A stretch of DNA of 64,000 bases from Acidipila sp. EB88 (GTDB lineage: Bacteria > Acidobacteriota > Terriglobia > Terriglobales > Acidobacteriaceae). Below are positions 10,901 to 19,055 of this stretch, one piece after another. The translations under genes were made by a program, and so were the position numbers. Location: NCBI RefSeq assembly GCF_003858395.1, contig NZ_QWEV01000005.1, forward strand, positions 1,488,001-1,552,000. Reading direction: 5' to 3'. Every line of letters begins with the position of its first letter. Position 1 is the first letter of the stretch. The notes beneath the pieces were generated by a model, which searched no databases, was not told where the DNA came from, and was given only the letters and a program-made list of their open reading frames with translations.

Positions 10901-11400
10901 GGCAGCGGCAACGCCACGGGCGATCCCGTGCCATCCGCGTGCATACGAAACAGCTTTGGAAAATCTGAGTAACTCGTGCGCGCCGAGGCAAACAAAACAT
11001 CCTTGCCACTCGGCGTCCAGCCCACGGCTTCGTTGCCCATGGCGTTCCAGGTCAACCGCCGCGGCACTCCGCCCGATGCGCCTACCAAGTACACGTCTTC
11101 GAGCCCATGCTCTCTGGTCGAGTACACGATCTCCGAGCCATCCGGCGAGAAAAACGGGCCTGCATCCACGGCGTTAACCGAGGTCAGCCGCCGCGCCTCA
11201 CCGCCTTCCTTCGCCACCAGCCAGATGTCATTGCCATATAGAAACGCGATCTGCGTCTGGCTCAGCGAAGGATTCCGCAGCAACAGCGGCGCGGCCGCCG
11301 CCACGGCGCAGGACCAACCTCCGAGCATCCCGAGTGACAAAACGCCTAGTCCAAACACACCGCCCCTGCACAACCGCCTGCCTGCCATTCGTCCCATCAT
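7966..11400 (-). CDS. Tricorn-like protease (beta-propeller, PDZ, S41 peptidase)
   Basis: 1144-residue secreted peptidase of the tricorn/S41 family. After a signal peptide (about 1-37) come WD40/TolB-like propeller blades with repeated 'SPDG' and 'WSPDSK' motifs. A Lys/Asp-rich low-complexity insert follows (about 550-615), then a tricorn core 'RETWHIERDFFYDAHLHG', a PDZ-like domain and the S41 catalytic domain. The nucleophilic Ser is expected in 'NQSAGSGGDAMP'. The insert is encoded at 9558-9745 and is unusual for the family. The start at 11400 (ATGATG) has AGGAG upstream. Likely role: degradation of imported or periplasmic peptides. Confidence 0.9.
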   Translation of the reverse strand: MMGRMAGRRLCRGGVFGLGVLSLGMLGGWSCAVAAAAPLLLRNPSLSQTQIAFLYGNDIWLVAKEGGEARRLTSVNAVDAGPFFSPDGSEIVYSTREHGLEDVYLVGASGGVPRRLTWNAMGNEAVGWTPSGKDVLFASARTSYSDFPKLFRMHADGTGSPVALPLPSADHGSYSPDGNTLAYVPVAQWQAAWKHYRGGQTTPVWLVNLQTLDLVKIPREHSNDSHPVWEGSSVYFLSDRNGPVSLFRYDTADKAVEQVVENKGFDLKTLSAGPGALVYEQFGSLHLYDLTSKQEHVVPVMVRGDLPALEPALQKIAVGEVQNVSLSPTGMRVAVEAHGEIFTVPAEKGDTRDLTHAPGSAERDPAWSPDGKSIAYFSDASGEYQLMIQEQSGLAPAKVIDLGPGASFYYSPHWSPDSKHIAFYDKHMVLWVVDATGGKPVKIDQGLRGSFGTSFEITWSPDSNWIAYTRDLENEQHAVFFYSMTTHQATQITDGMSNAASPVFDPNGKWLYFQASTNSGPSNAGIDLSSLDQATNSGVYVVVLGKDGASPVPPESDEEGKDDKKKADADKDSSKGDDGKDAKAGDKSTDKADDKAGDKDKAGEKKDDKAKKTEPTVIDLAGIGNRILALPIPPRNYGGLWVGKTGVLYLAEGGPVGRASENGGTPIRSLWRFTTEKRLTEEMLGGLDAFEVTFDGDKVLYGRGENWWIVPAGDLKPGSPDAAPGKPVNNGGMVAVVDPRAEWRQMYRETWHIERDFFYDAHLHGLDLAKIEAKYQPYLDNVASRAEFTYLSNEMLGEIEIGHMFVRPPHAPEDAPKPGLLGADYAVDGDRYKFAKIYNGQNWTPGLRAPLTVPGVQVEEGEYLLAVNGRELHAEDNLESFFDGTAEKQTVLRVSRKRDGSDGRDVTVVPTASDHGLRNLDWIESNRRKAGELSGGKVAYIYMPNTAGAGYSNFNRYFYAQLDKQAVVLDERYNEGGLIADYVTDVLRRVRMSGAIERDGKPMQDPVGAIFGPKAMIINQSAGSGGDAMPWYFRKANLGTLVGTNTWGGLVGIGGYPTLLDGGSVTAPRYAIYGLNGAWEVEGHGIAPDVEVEDLPKDEAAGHDMQLERAVAVVVQQLKEHPVSEPPVPPYPNYHLHDDVGSGH

Positions 11401-11565
11401 GCGTTTATCCTTAGCTCCTGAAATCGCCTACAAAACCAGCCACCGAAGCACCGCCGCCTGCAGTCTCGCAACCACCCACAATGGCCGCGCAGAACTGCGA
11501 ATCACCCTAGCACGAGGCCAGAGGACGCAGCGGCCAATCTTCAGCGCACAGCTGCAGCGCCGCGC

Positions 11566-11597
11566 AACAAAAAGGGCCCGCGCGATGCGAGCCCTTT
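11566..11597 (-). terminator. Terminator after the catalase-family gene
   Basis: Read on the minus strand, an 11-bp stem (AAAGGGCTCGC with GCGGGCCCTTT, one G-U pair) is followed by a T-run. It lies 22 bases beyond the catalase-family stop codon. Confidence 0.75.
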
Positions 11598-11619
11598 ACT
11601 GCCGCCGATCTCCGAATAA

Positions 11620-12747
11620 CTACGCAGGCACTTCGTCAATCGACGCCGGCTCGCGCCTGGCAGCGCCTAACTCCTCGCGCCGTTTGGCCGACAGCACTGT
11701 ATACGCATACAGGCGCGCCCGGTTCAGCGAGCCAAGCGGACGATGCGCCGCCAGAGCATGCGCCGGGCTGAACGACAACCCCTCCACGTACGCCGCGCGC
11801 TCCGGCGTGTACGCATCCTGCCGCGGAATCACCAGGCTCGCTACCTGCCGATACGGCGACACATCCTCGGGCCACTCGGCCGTGGCATCCTCGATCGGCA
11901 TCTTCTCCGCGTCGGTCGCCAGCTGCACGCAGAACGCGTACTCCGCGTCATGCTGCGCCAGGAACTCCCGCACATCCGTCCGCAATCCGTTCTCATCCTT
12001 GGGCTCAAACGCCTGGTTGTCGAGTGCCAGCAGTCCCGGTGTGGTCGGCAAAATGCCGAACTTTGCCACGTACGTGCCATAGCGGTAGGGCGTCTGCGAG
12101 TAGTACTGCTCGCTCAGCGGGTGTAGAAACGGATGCCCGAAGAAGTCGAGCTTGCCGCTGTTCAACCCCACCGCGTGCAACACCGCGTTGGTGCCGCGAG
12201 AGAGATCGCTCACCACGCCCTTGGTCGTGTCCGACAGGTGCGGCGCAATTTCGGCATTCGGCTTAAACGCCTGCAGAAAGCTCCTCGCTCCCGGTGCAAT
12301 AAATGCCTTGCCCGTATCGAACACAAAGTCCTGGTTCGCCGCGCCCGCGCCGTTCTCCTGGCCTGGGTACTGGAGCAGTTCGCCCGGCACACCCAGTATT
12401 TTCATCGCGATGCCGCGTGGCGTCGATACCTTGCGGTCATCCAGTAACTCGCCCGGCGTGTGCGCCAGCCGCACGATCACGTCGTACTCGCGGCCAGCCT
12501 TGGCGAATAATCCCTGCGCCAGCTCGGGCGGCAGCTCCTGCGCAACCCTCAACTTCGCCCGCACTACTCCATGCGCTTTGGCATGCGAGATGCGCACCGG
12601 CCGCTTGTACTTGGCGTGCACGGTATCTGCGCCATGGCCCATCAACTGCGCAATCTTCTCAAATGTCTCGTGCTCATCGGGCTCAATCGTTTCCAGTGCA
12701 TCACTGTACGGCAGATAATGCCCGGCAACTTCCGCTAAAAAACTCAT
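11620..12747 (-). CDS. Catalase-family heme protein (y4iL-like)
   Basis: 375-residue member of the catalase-related heme-binding superfamily, shorter than a classical 480+ residue catalase. The N-terminal half has 'HAKAHGVVRAKLRV', matching the distal-His region of catalases. 'PRGIAMKILGVPG' follows, with 'ANQDFVF' resembling the NNPVFF region. The C-terminal part has 'RLYAYTVLSAKRR', a possible proximal heme-ligand Tyr segment. The start at 12747 is chosen because GGGAGGAC sits just upstream; the frame is open a further 13 codons. Real catalase activity is uncertain, and allene-oxide-synthase-like or peroxidase roles are possible in this group. Confidence 0.82.
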   Translation of the reverse strand: MSFLAEVAGHYLPYSDALETIEPDEHETFEKIAQLMGHGADTVHAKYKRPVRISHAKAHGVVRAKLRVAQELPPELAQGLFAKAGREYDVIVRLAHTPGELLDDRKVSTPRGIAMKILGVPGELLQYPGQENGAGAANQDFVFDTGKAFIAPGARSFLQAFKPNAEIAPHLSDTTKGVVSDLSRGTNAVLHAVGLNSGKLDFFGHPFLHPLSEQYYSQTPYRYGTYVAKFGILPTTPGLLALDNQAFEPKDENGLRTDVREFLAQHDAEYAFCVQLATDAEKMPIEDATAEWPEDVSPYRQVASLVIPRQDAYTPERAAYVEGLSFSPAHALAAHRPLGSLNRARLYAYTVLSAKRREELGAARREPASIDEVPA

Positions 12748-12960
12748 GCTTGTTTGTCCTCCCGGCGAGGGCGTCACACACCTCACTGTTTGCTAAGAGG
12801 CGCAATCCCGCGGGCGGTTGCACTTACCACTCGCAATCGGCCGCGAAATCGACACGTGCATGCGGCCGGTCGACTCACCCCGCGCACCCGCATAAACGCT
12901 CGATGCTTCGGTTCGGATTCCGCCGGATGACGTCGCGCCGCCTGGGCCTGCAGCGCTCTG

Positions 12961-13470
12961 CTACTCGCCCGGGGTGAGGTTTTCCTTGATCGTCTGCGCC
13001 ACGTCGTCGATGCAGATTTGCTCGCTTAGCTCCCGCACCTCCTGCGCATTTGCCGCCCGCTCCAGCCCCATCTGCGCCGCTATCTTACGATCCATCCCCA
13101 GCACCGCCGTGATCTCCCGCTCGGTCAATAGCAGGATCTGCAGCATCAGGTGATCGCGCTCATCGGCCCGACGGCTCATGCGCGCCTGCCGCATCAGAAT
13201 GAAGCTCGCCAGCAGGATCGCCTCGAGCGCCACGATCGTATCCAGCAGCCCGAACGGTGCCGGGTCGAAATGCGCGACGTGCGGCACGGGCAGCGTGTTC
13301 AGCCCGATCCACACCACGAACAGCAGCACGTGGATGCTCACAAAACCGAGGCTCCCCACAAAGGCCGCAATGGAATCGCCAATGCGCTCCGTCCTGGTCC
13401 GCTTGGCCAGGAACTCCTGCTCGTGCTTGGCAATCAGGTCTACGTGTTCCTGGATATGGGTCAATGACAC
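12961..13470 (-). CDS. DUF1003 family membrane protein
   Basis: 169-residue predicted inner-membrane protein. A soluble N-terminal segment ('HEQEFLAKRTRTERIGD') precedes two transmembrane helices, around 'FVGSLGFVSIHVLLFVVWIGLN' split by a loop and 'LLDTIVALEAILLASFILM'. A basic stretch ('RQARMSRRADERD') and a helical cytoplasmic tail follow, the standard DUF1003 layout. Function is unknown. I choose the GTG at 13470 because AAGGAG lies 11 bases upstream; the longer GTG start at 13497 would put that site inside the gene. Confidence 0.82.
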   Translation of the reverse strand: MSLTHIQEHVDLIAKHEQEFLAKRTRTERIGDSIAAFVGSLGFVSIHVLLFVVWIGLNTLPVPHVAHFDPAPFGLLDTIVALEAILLASFILMRQARMSRRADERDHLMLQILLLTEREITAVLGMDRKIAAQMGLERAANAQEVRELSEQICIDDVAQTIKENLTPGE

Positions 13471-13801
13471 AGCGAAGCACACTCCTTGAGAGACCACCAG
13501 GCGACAACCTGATCGAGTACGGTTACAAATACAACGGTCAGCGGCGACCCGCGTCCACCCTGGCGATTGCAGCTGTCGCCTTCAGGCAACAACAGCGCCG
13601 TCCCTGTACACACACGTCCGCACCTGCATAGATGCCGCCCGCACGCGCCGGGATCGCCGTGGCCCGGCTGCACCAAATCCGGGCATGGACGGGCACCTCT
13701 CCTGTGGGCATAATGATCGCCGGTTTGGATGTGGATGGATCGTGACGCTGAACGCACAGGGCACAAGCCGGTGCGGCCGTCGCTTCCACAGGGATGCCAC
13801 G

Positions 13802-14008
13802 ATGCGAATCAGGATCAACGAACTTTATCCGAGCGAGATCGCGCTGGCCATGCTGGCGCTGGTGCTCGTTCTCTGGGCTTCATGGGCCGGGCTGCACCGG
13901 CAAAGCGCGAGGCTCGGCGGCACCGATCGAGCCACACACGGCGCGCGCTCCCCGCAGGGCAAAAGCGCCCGGCAGGTCGTCGACAGCCTGCACAACAGCA
14001 GCGATTGA
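13802..14008 (+). CDS. Small single-pass membrane protein, unknown
   Basis: A 68-residue reading frame with one predicted transmembrane helix ('ALAMLALVLVLWASWAGL', about residues 11-30) and a basic, polar tail. The ATG at 13802 has a weak AGGGA upstream. The frame is open further upstream without a convincing start. I do not recognise a family. It stands alone between the minus-strand DUF1003 and CBM9-like genes, and it may be a spurious frame. Confidence 0.4.
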   Translation: MRIRINELYPSEIALAMLALVLVLWASWAGLHRQSARLGGTDRATHGARSPQGKSARQVVDSLHNSSD

Positions 14009-14116
14009 GAGGCGGTCAACCCGCGCCCGGCAGAATCCCACTCAATCCACGGGGCTACGCGCATGAGCAGAGCACAGGCCGCGCCGGGGGCACGGCCTGC
14101 CACAACTGCCCCATGG

Positions 14117-14884
14117 TTACTGAGCAAACTCCAGAAAGCCCCAGCGCTCCGGCACATGCATGTTCACCACGCCCTGCGGCGACCACACCCAGTTGTCCTC
14201 GTGTGCCTGTCCCGCCTTCCACTCGACCCGGCTGAAGTTGATGCGCCATTGCGTGCCCGGCACCGGCGGCGGCACGCTCTGCCGCGTCGCAAACGCCTTC
14301 AGCGGGTACGCAATCTCCACTGTCCATCCACGGTCACGATCCTTGGAATCGTTCAACGTGCCCTGTACCGCCACACCCGTCTGCAGCCCGGCGATGTCCC
14401 AGCTGTTGTCCGGCCTGCCGCCCTGGTTGTAGGGCTTCGGCAGGAACAGGTCCCAACTCGTGTTCAACGCATTGATCTCAAACTCGTAGTAGCTCGGCGT
14501 GGCTGGCAGCGGCTTTACAAAGACCTCGAAATCACTGTCGTGAAAGATCACCGAGTCATGCTGCGTGAGTGTCGCCTTGACGTCGGGCTCCTCGATCTGC
14601 GCAGCAATATACAGGTAGTCCGCATCCCACAGCATCTTCACGCGTGTGTGAAAGCGCGGCACCGGCTTGCCCGCTCCCTCGATGTCCACGAAGTCGCTCG
14701 TCCATGGCGCACTGGCCCATGCCGTGTCATCCAGCTTTCCATCGATGTGTACCGGCGTCGCCGTGCGATGGCACACGTAGTGAAGCGGGGCTGGCTGCTG
14801 CGCCTCGGCAACCATGGATCCCGTGACGCCGATCCAGCACAAGCCAAGCGCACACCAGGCAGCAGTCTTTCCAACAACATCCAT
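14117..14884 (-). CDS. Secreted carbohydrate-binding family 9-like protein
   Basis: 255-residue secreted protein. After a signal peptide (about 1-28, ending near 'EAQ') it follows the CBM9-like beta-sandwich pattern: 'VHIDGKLDDTAWASAPW', 'FHTRVKMLWDADYLYIAAQIEEP', 'HDSDFEVFVKP', 'YYEFEINALNTSWDLFLPKP', 'GWTVEIAYPLKAF' and 'WRINFSRVEW'. These motifs are typical of CBM9-like proteins that stand alone in Acidobacteriota and Bacteroidota and are thought to bind cell-wall glycans. The start at 14884 is set by AGGAG about 8 bases upstream. No catalytic domain is fused. Confidence 0.85.
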   Translation of the reverse strand: MDVVGKTAAWCALGLCWIGVTGSMVAEAQQPAPLHYVCHRTATPVHIDGKLDDTAWASAPWTSDFVDIEGAGKPVPRFHTRVKMLWDADYLYIAAQIEEPDVKATLTQHDSVIFHDSDFEVFVKPLPATPSYYEFEINALNTSWDLFLPKPYNQGGRPDNSWDIAGLQTGVAVQGTLNDSKDRDRGWTVEIAYPLKAFATRQSVPPPVPGTQWRINFSRVEWKAGQAHEDNWVWSPQGVVNMHVPERWGFLEFAQ

Positions 14885-15108
14885 TCCTGAATCTCCTGCC
14901 GCGATCTTACCCGCCCGATGACTTCGTCCGAACCCGGCATTCCCGGCCAATATGCTCCACGGGTCGTTTGCTCTGCAAGCACGGGCATCCCGGCTGCGCA
15001 GGCAATGGCGCCCGGACGTGCGCCATCATTCGTCACCGCGGTCTGCCACCACGATGCGCCAGATGGATTACCACTGTGGTTCACAGCACTTATGCCTGGA
15101 GCTGCGGG

Positions 15109-17135
15109 CTAGGGCTGCATCGCCGGGTTGCTCGCATAGAGCAGCGTTGCTCGCCCTGCCAGCACGCGATACAAGGCAAACTGCCGTTCCGTGCCGCTTG
15201 CGGCAGTGGTCGCAGCAGTTCTCTCAACCGCGCTACCTGATCCCGCGCCCTCATTCCCCAGCGCATCGAACAGCAGCTCTGCCCGGTGATCTCCATCCGC
15301 GTCCACTGCATCCACCAGCCGAAGCGCCGGGGTCTGCCCCAGCATGTCGCCACGCGTGGTCTGGGTAAACACCGCATGCGGCCTGCCGTAAAAATCAGGC
15401 TGTGCGATCACCACCACGTAGCGCCGATCGGCCCCAGACGCATCGGTATGAGCCGTGTACACAAAGGTCGCGCCCGCTCCATAGCTCAGCTCAAACGCGC
15501 TGAACTGCTCATCCCGCAGCGGGTCAGCCACTGCCGCGACCGCCTTGGCTGCCCGTGCTTTGGCGGCCGCCCTTGTTCTCGCAGTGCCGGTTGACGCTGC
15601 ACCGGGCGCCGCACCGGCAGCTACACCAGCCGCCGCAGCACCCGGCCCACCCTGCGCCGCCGTCGCCTTGGCACGCGCAGCACTTGCCGCCTCGGCCGCC
15701 TGCGCTGCCTGCTGCAGCGCCTGGTCGGTCTTTGCCGCGGGTCCAAACGTCGCCCTGGCCGCCGTGGCCAGCGCGCGCAGTGCCAGCGCATGCATCGAGG
15801 CCTCGGCATCCGCCTGCGCGCCCGCACTCGGCCAAGCAAACCGGAACGGATGCGGCTCGTCCGTCGTTACGTCCGACACCGCCACCACCTGCGCCACCAT
15901 CGGCCCTCCCGCTCCACTGCCCTCGCTCACCGTGTGCGCGTCCGTCTTCAGCAGCGCAATCGGCTGTACGCGCCCGCCGGCATCGCCCGTCGCGCCATAG
16001 CGCAGGTGGGGCCGGTCCGGATCCGGCTCGGCACTGGCCGCGTCCGCCTCCGCATGCCGATGCAGCGTGGGGCGATCCGCGTCCGGCGCCGGCGCCGCGC
16101 CGCCCGCATGCGCACTGTGCAGCGTCGGCCGATCCGGGTCATCGCTGCTGCTCTTTACCGGGCCTGAACCCGAGGCGCTGCCAGCCGTGCCGTTCGCCCC
16201 TGCGGCATCCCCGCTGTCGTCGCTCTTGCGGTGCAGCGTAGGCCGGTCCGGATCCTCCGCTCCAGCCTGGCTGCTGCTTCCTGTTGAGCCGGTGCCTGAA
16301 CTCGTACTTCCACTGTCGTCCTTGCGGTGCAGCGTCGGTCGATCCGGGTCCGGCGCCGGTGTCGCCGTGGAGTCAGCCTTGGCATCTCCCGCAGTGCCTC
16401 CACTCCCACTCGATGTGCCCGGGCTTCCGGCACTCGCCGTATCCCTCCGGTGCAGCGTGGGCCCATTGCCGCTGTCGCTCCCGCCCTCCGCAGGAGTTCC
16501 CGTGCTGCCTGCCGATCCAGCACCAGCCGTTGAGCTCCCGCTTCCAGACGTACTTTTACTCGCCCCCCGGCACCGCTCCCCGCCGTGCTGCCGTCCTCGC
16601 TCCCGGTCTTGCGGTGCAACACCGGTCCTGTACCCTCGTCGGCCGCACCGGCCGCCTCGGCACGCCCCCTGCCCGTGCCGCCCGTTAGCGACGGCAGCTT
16701 CTTCGACGCGGCCAGCTTCTTCGGTGCGGCTGGCGGAGCTTCCGCCGCATACCGTCCCAGGCCCACCCACGCCCCGTTCAGCTCACCGGCCGACGCCAGA
16801 TTGAACAGGCCCGCCGGCACCCCGCTCTTTTCCAGCACGTACTGCGTCCCCGGTGCCACCGCCAGTGGTTCCGGCCTCGCCAGGTAGAGCCCGCCGGGCT
16901 GAAACGCCACGCCATCCCACACCACCACCGGTACCAGGCGGCTCGCGCTCGGCGCCGTCATCGTGCCCGTAAACTCGTACACCGCGGTAGCCCGCAGCGT
17001 GGGGCTGCGCTCCGCGGTCTGGCCCACCTTGCCCACGTACTGCGCCTGCGCGGCAGCCGGCAACAGCAGCAGCCACAGCGCCTGCCTGCCTGCGTCGCGC
17101 ATCCGTCCTCGTCCTGCCTGTCGTTGCTCAGCCAT
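15109..17135 (-). CDS. Secreted repeat protein with DPDRPTLHRK units, interrupted by an apparent frameshift
   Basis: One gene read in two frames that switch at a run of six C (16563-16568). Adding one base gives about 675 residues. The N-terminal part has a signal peptide (ending 'AAAQAQ') and a beta-rich domain. A long Gly/Ser/Ala linker holds repeats of the form 'DPDRPTLHRK': 'GPVLHRKTG' before the shift, then 'GPTLHRRD', 'DPDRPTLHRKDD', 'DPDRPTLHRKSDD', 'DPDRPTLHSA', 'DADRPTLHRH' and 'DPDRPHLRYG'. An Ala-rich helical stretch follows, then a C-terminal beta domain with 'VDAVDADGDHRAELLF', resembling an FG-GAP or Ca-binding repeat. The linker style is the same on both sides of the shift, which supports a single gene. 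The start is 17135 or 17102. I do not know the function; the architecture suggests an envelope or exported protein. Confidence 0.72.
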
Positions 17136-17328
17136 TTCCCCTCGTTGGACGCATCGAATCTCCCTGGAGACGCTCTGCCCCGCGCTTGCTGCCGACCCAT
17201 GGTTCGCGTATCAACAAACGAGACGCGAAACGAGACGTAAAGCTGGACGAAAACAAGCCGTCCGACACGCAGAACCAGGCGCGTTCCGACCCCTGCGCCC
17301 GCCCCTAAACGGCCAAAGGAGACTGCCC

Positions 17329-17790
17329 TTGCTCGAACTCAACGCCCCTGTTCCTAATTTCACGCTGCAGGACGACCAGGACCAGACCCGCACCCTCGCC
17401 GAGTTCCACGGCAAGCCCGTCGTGCTCTTCTTCTACCCCAAAGCCGACACCCCTGGCTGCACCATCGAGGCCTGCGGCTTCCGCGACACCTTTCAGCAGC
17501 TCATCGATGCCGGCGCCGTGGTGCTCGGCATCTCCCGCGACACTCCCAGGGCGCAGGCTAAGTTCCGCGCCAAGTACGAGCTGCCTTACACCCTGCTCGC
17601 CGACACCGGCGCCGAGGTGTGCAACCTTTTCGGCGTGCTCAAGGAAAAGAACATGTACGGCAAAAAGGTCATGGGCATCGAGCGCTCCACCTTTGTAATC
17701 GCCCCCGACGGCACCCTCGCGAAGATCTTTCCCAAGGTCAAACCCGAAGGCCACGCTCAGGAAGTACTCGCCGCCCTCAAGACGGCCTGA
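17329..17790 (+). CDS. bcp: Thioredoxin-dependent peroxiredoxin (BCP/PrxQ type)
   Basis: 153-residue peroxiredoxin that reduces hydrogen peroxide and organic hydroperoxides using thioredoxin. The peroxidatic Cys is in 'TPGCTIEACGF', with the second Cys five residues on (C-x4-C), the PrxQ arrangement. 'FFYPKADTPGC' and a conserved Arg in 'GIERSTFVI' are also present. The frame stays open upstream, but the TTG at 17329 is the natural start because AAAGGAG ends 7 bases before it and the protein then has the normal family length. It appears to be a single-gene unit. Confidence 0.93.
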   Translation: MLELNAPVPNFTLQDDQDQTRTLAEFHGKPVVLFFYPKADTPGCTIEACGFRDTFQQLIDAGAVVLGISRDTPRAQAKFRAKYELPYTLLADTGAEVCNLFGVLKEKNMYGKKVMGIERSTFVIAPDGTLAKIFPKVKPEGHAQEVLAALKTA

Positions 17791-17970
17791 GCGGACGGCA
17801 GTAGGCCGACTGGTGGCGACCCGGTGTCGGCGCTGCCGACCAGCACGCATGGAGAGCGCAACAACGCCAGAGGCGCGGGGTAGCCGGTCGAATTGAAACG
17901 GCCGCGCCCCAATACCACCAGGGCGACCCGCGCCTGCACCGGCCATGAACCTGCTCAGCAAGTACATGCA

Positions 17971-18798
17971 ATGACAAAGAAGCGCCCCAGCCCGCCTGCC
18001 ATCGAAAGCACAAGCCCACCAGGGCGCACCCTTGGAGCGATCACCACAGGCTCAGCTACTGCCGCGCTCGATCAGGCCCTGCCTGCCTCATGTCTGCACA
18101 ACCCGGACTTGCCCTTCCAGTACGAAAACTTGCACCATTTAGCCATCGAGCTCCCAGGTACCAGCCCCATCCCCCGCAGCCTCTTCCTGCACCCACCTGA
18201 CCATGTTGCGCAGGCCATGCTCGGCAAGCTCGTGGTGCGCCGGCTCCCCGGCACCGGCGAACTGCTGGCCGGCCGCATCGTCGAAACCGAGGCTTACTTC
18301 GGCTCCGACGACCCCGCCGCCCACGCCGCCTCCGGCCGCACCGCGCGCAACGCCGTGCTCTGGGACGAGCCCGCCCACGCCTACGTCTACTTTATCTACG
18401 GCATGCACTCCTGCCTCAACGTCAGCTGCGAACCTGCGGGCCACGCCGGCTGCGTGCTCATTCGCGCCCTCGAGCCGGTGCGCGGCCTCGACACAATGCG
18501 CCGACTCCGCGCCCTGGCTCCCGAAGCCCCGTCCCGCCTGCTCGCGAGCGGCCCGGGCCGACTCTGCCAGGCGCTCGCCATCACCCGGACCCTGTTCAAT
18601 GGCGTCGACCTGCTCGACCCCGCCAGCCTGCTCCAGCTCCTCGAACCGGCGCCGGAGGCGGAGGCGGAAACCATTCCCGACATCGCGAGCACGCCCCGCA
18701 TCGGCATCCGCAAAGCCGTCGACCGACTCCTGCGCTTCCACTACCGCGGCAATCCCCACGTCTCCGGCCCGCGTGCAGGCAGCAGGAGCACAGCGTAG
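17971..18798 (+). CDS. DNA-3-methyladenine glycosylase (AAG/MPG family)
   Basis: Base-excision repair glycosylase of the alkyladenine (MPG) fold, removing alkylated purines. Family motifs: 'MLGKLVVRRL', 'GRIVETEAYFG' (the Glu is the expected catalytic base), 'DDPAAHAASGRTARN', 'AYVYFIYGMHSCLNVSC', 'VLIRALEP', 'GPGRLCQALAI' and 'TPRIGIRKAVD'. The match to the family begins only around residue 75. The N-terminal 70 residues are Pro/Ser-rich and look like an extension, so the real start could lie downstream. No clear ribosome-binding site fixes the start at 17971. Confidence 0.88.
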   Translation: MTKKRPSPPAIESTSPPGRTLGAITTGSATAALDQALPASCLHNPDLPFQYENLHHLAIELPGTSPIPRSLFLHPPDHVAQAMLGKLVVRRLPGTGELLAGRIVETEAYFGSDDPAAHAASGRTARNAVLWDEPAHAYVYFIYGMHSCLNVSCEPAGHAGCVLIRALEPVRGLDTMRRLRALAPEAPSRLLASGPGRLCQALAITRTLFNGVDLLDPASLLQLLEPAPEAEAETIPDIASTPRIGIRKAVDRLLRFHYRGNPHVSGPRAGSRSTA

Positions 18799-19055
18799 AA
18801 GCACGCAGAAATACGTCGCGCCCAGCATGAACATCGGGTGCCCGACAGGCCTCGCCTTGGAGACGTGGGCCGCACACAAGCCAGCATTGACGTTGCTCGC
18901 GCCCTTGCCGCGACACATGTTCTCGTATCAACGGTATCGAAAAAGTCAGAGATCGAAAGCGTGCGCTCGTGCACTCCTGGCCGCAGCCATCTGCACGAAC
19001 GCAGGACCAAGCCCCGTTGACGCGCAAAAGCGCCAGGCAAGCCCAACCTCCAGCG

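Noticed and set aside
16563..16568. Programmed ribosomal frameshift in the repeat protein
   Set aside because: The run could be slippery, but six other unrelated genes show the same one-base loss in G/C runs, so a shared sequencing artefact is simpler.
15945..16660. CRISPR-like spaced repeats
   Set aside because: The repeats are coding, vary in sequence, and are spaced irregularly inside one reading frame; no cas genes are present.
16963..17328. Possible N-terminal extension of the peroxiredoxin
   Set aside because: The frame is open by chance; the ribosome-binding site, family length and motif start all place the beginning at 17329, and the extension overlaps the start of the repeat protein on the other strand.
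18799..19055. Short frames between the DNA glycosylase and panC, such as 18838-19020
   Set aside because: No ribosome-binding site, no motif and arginine-rich composition; likely chance.
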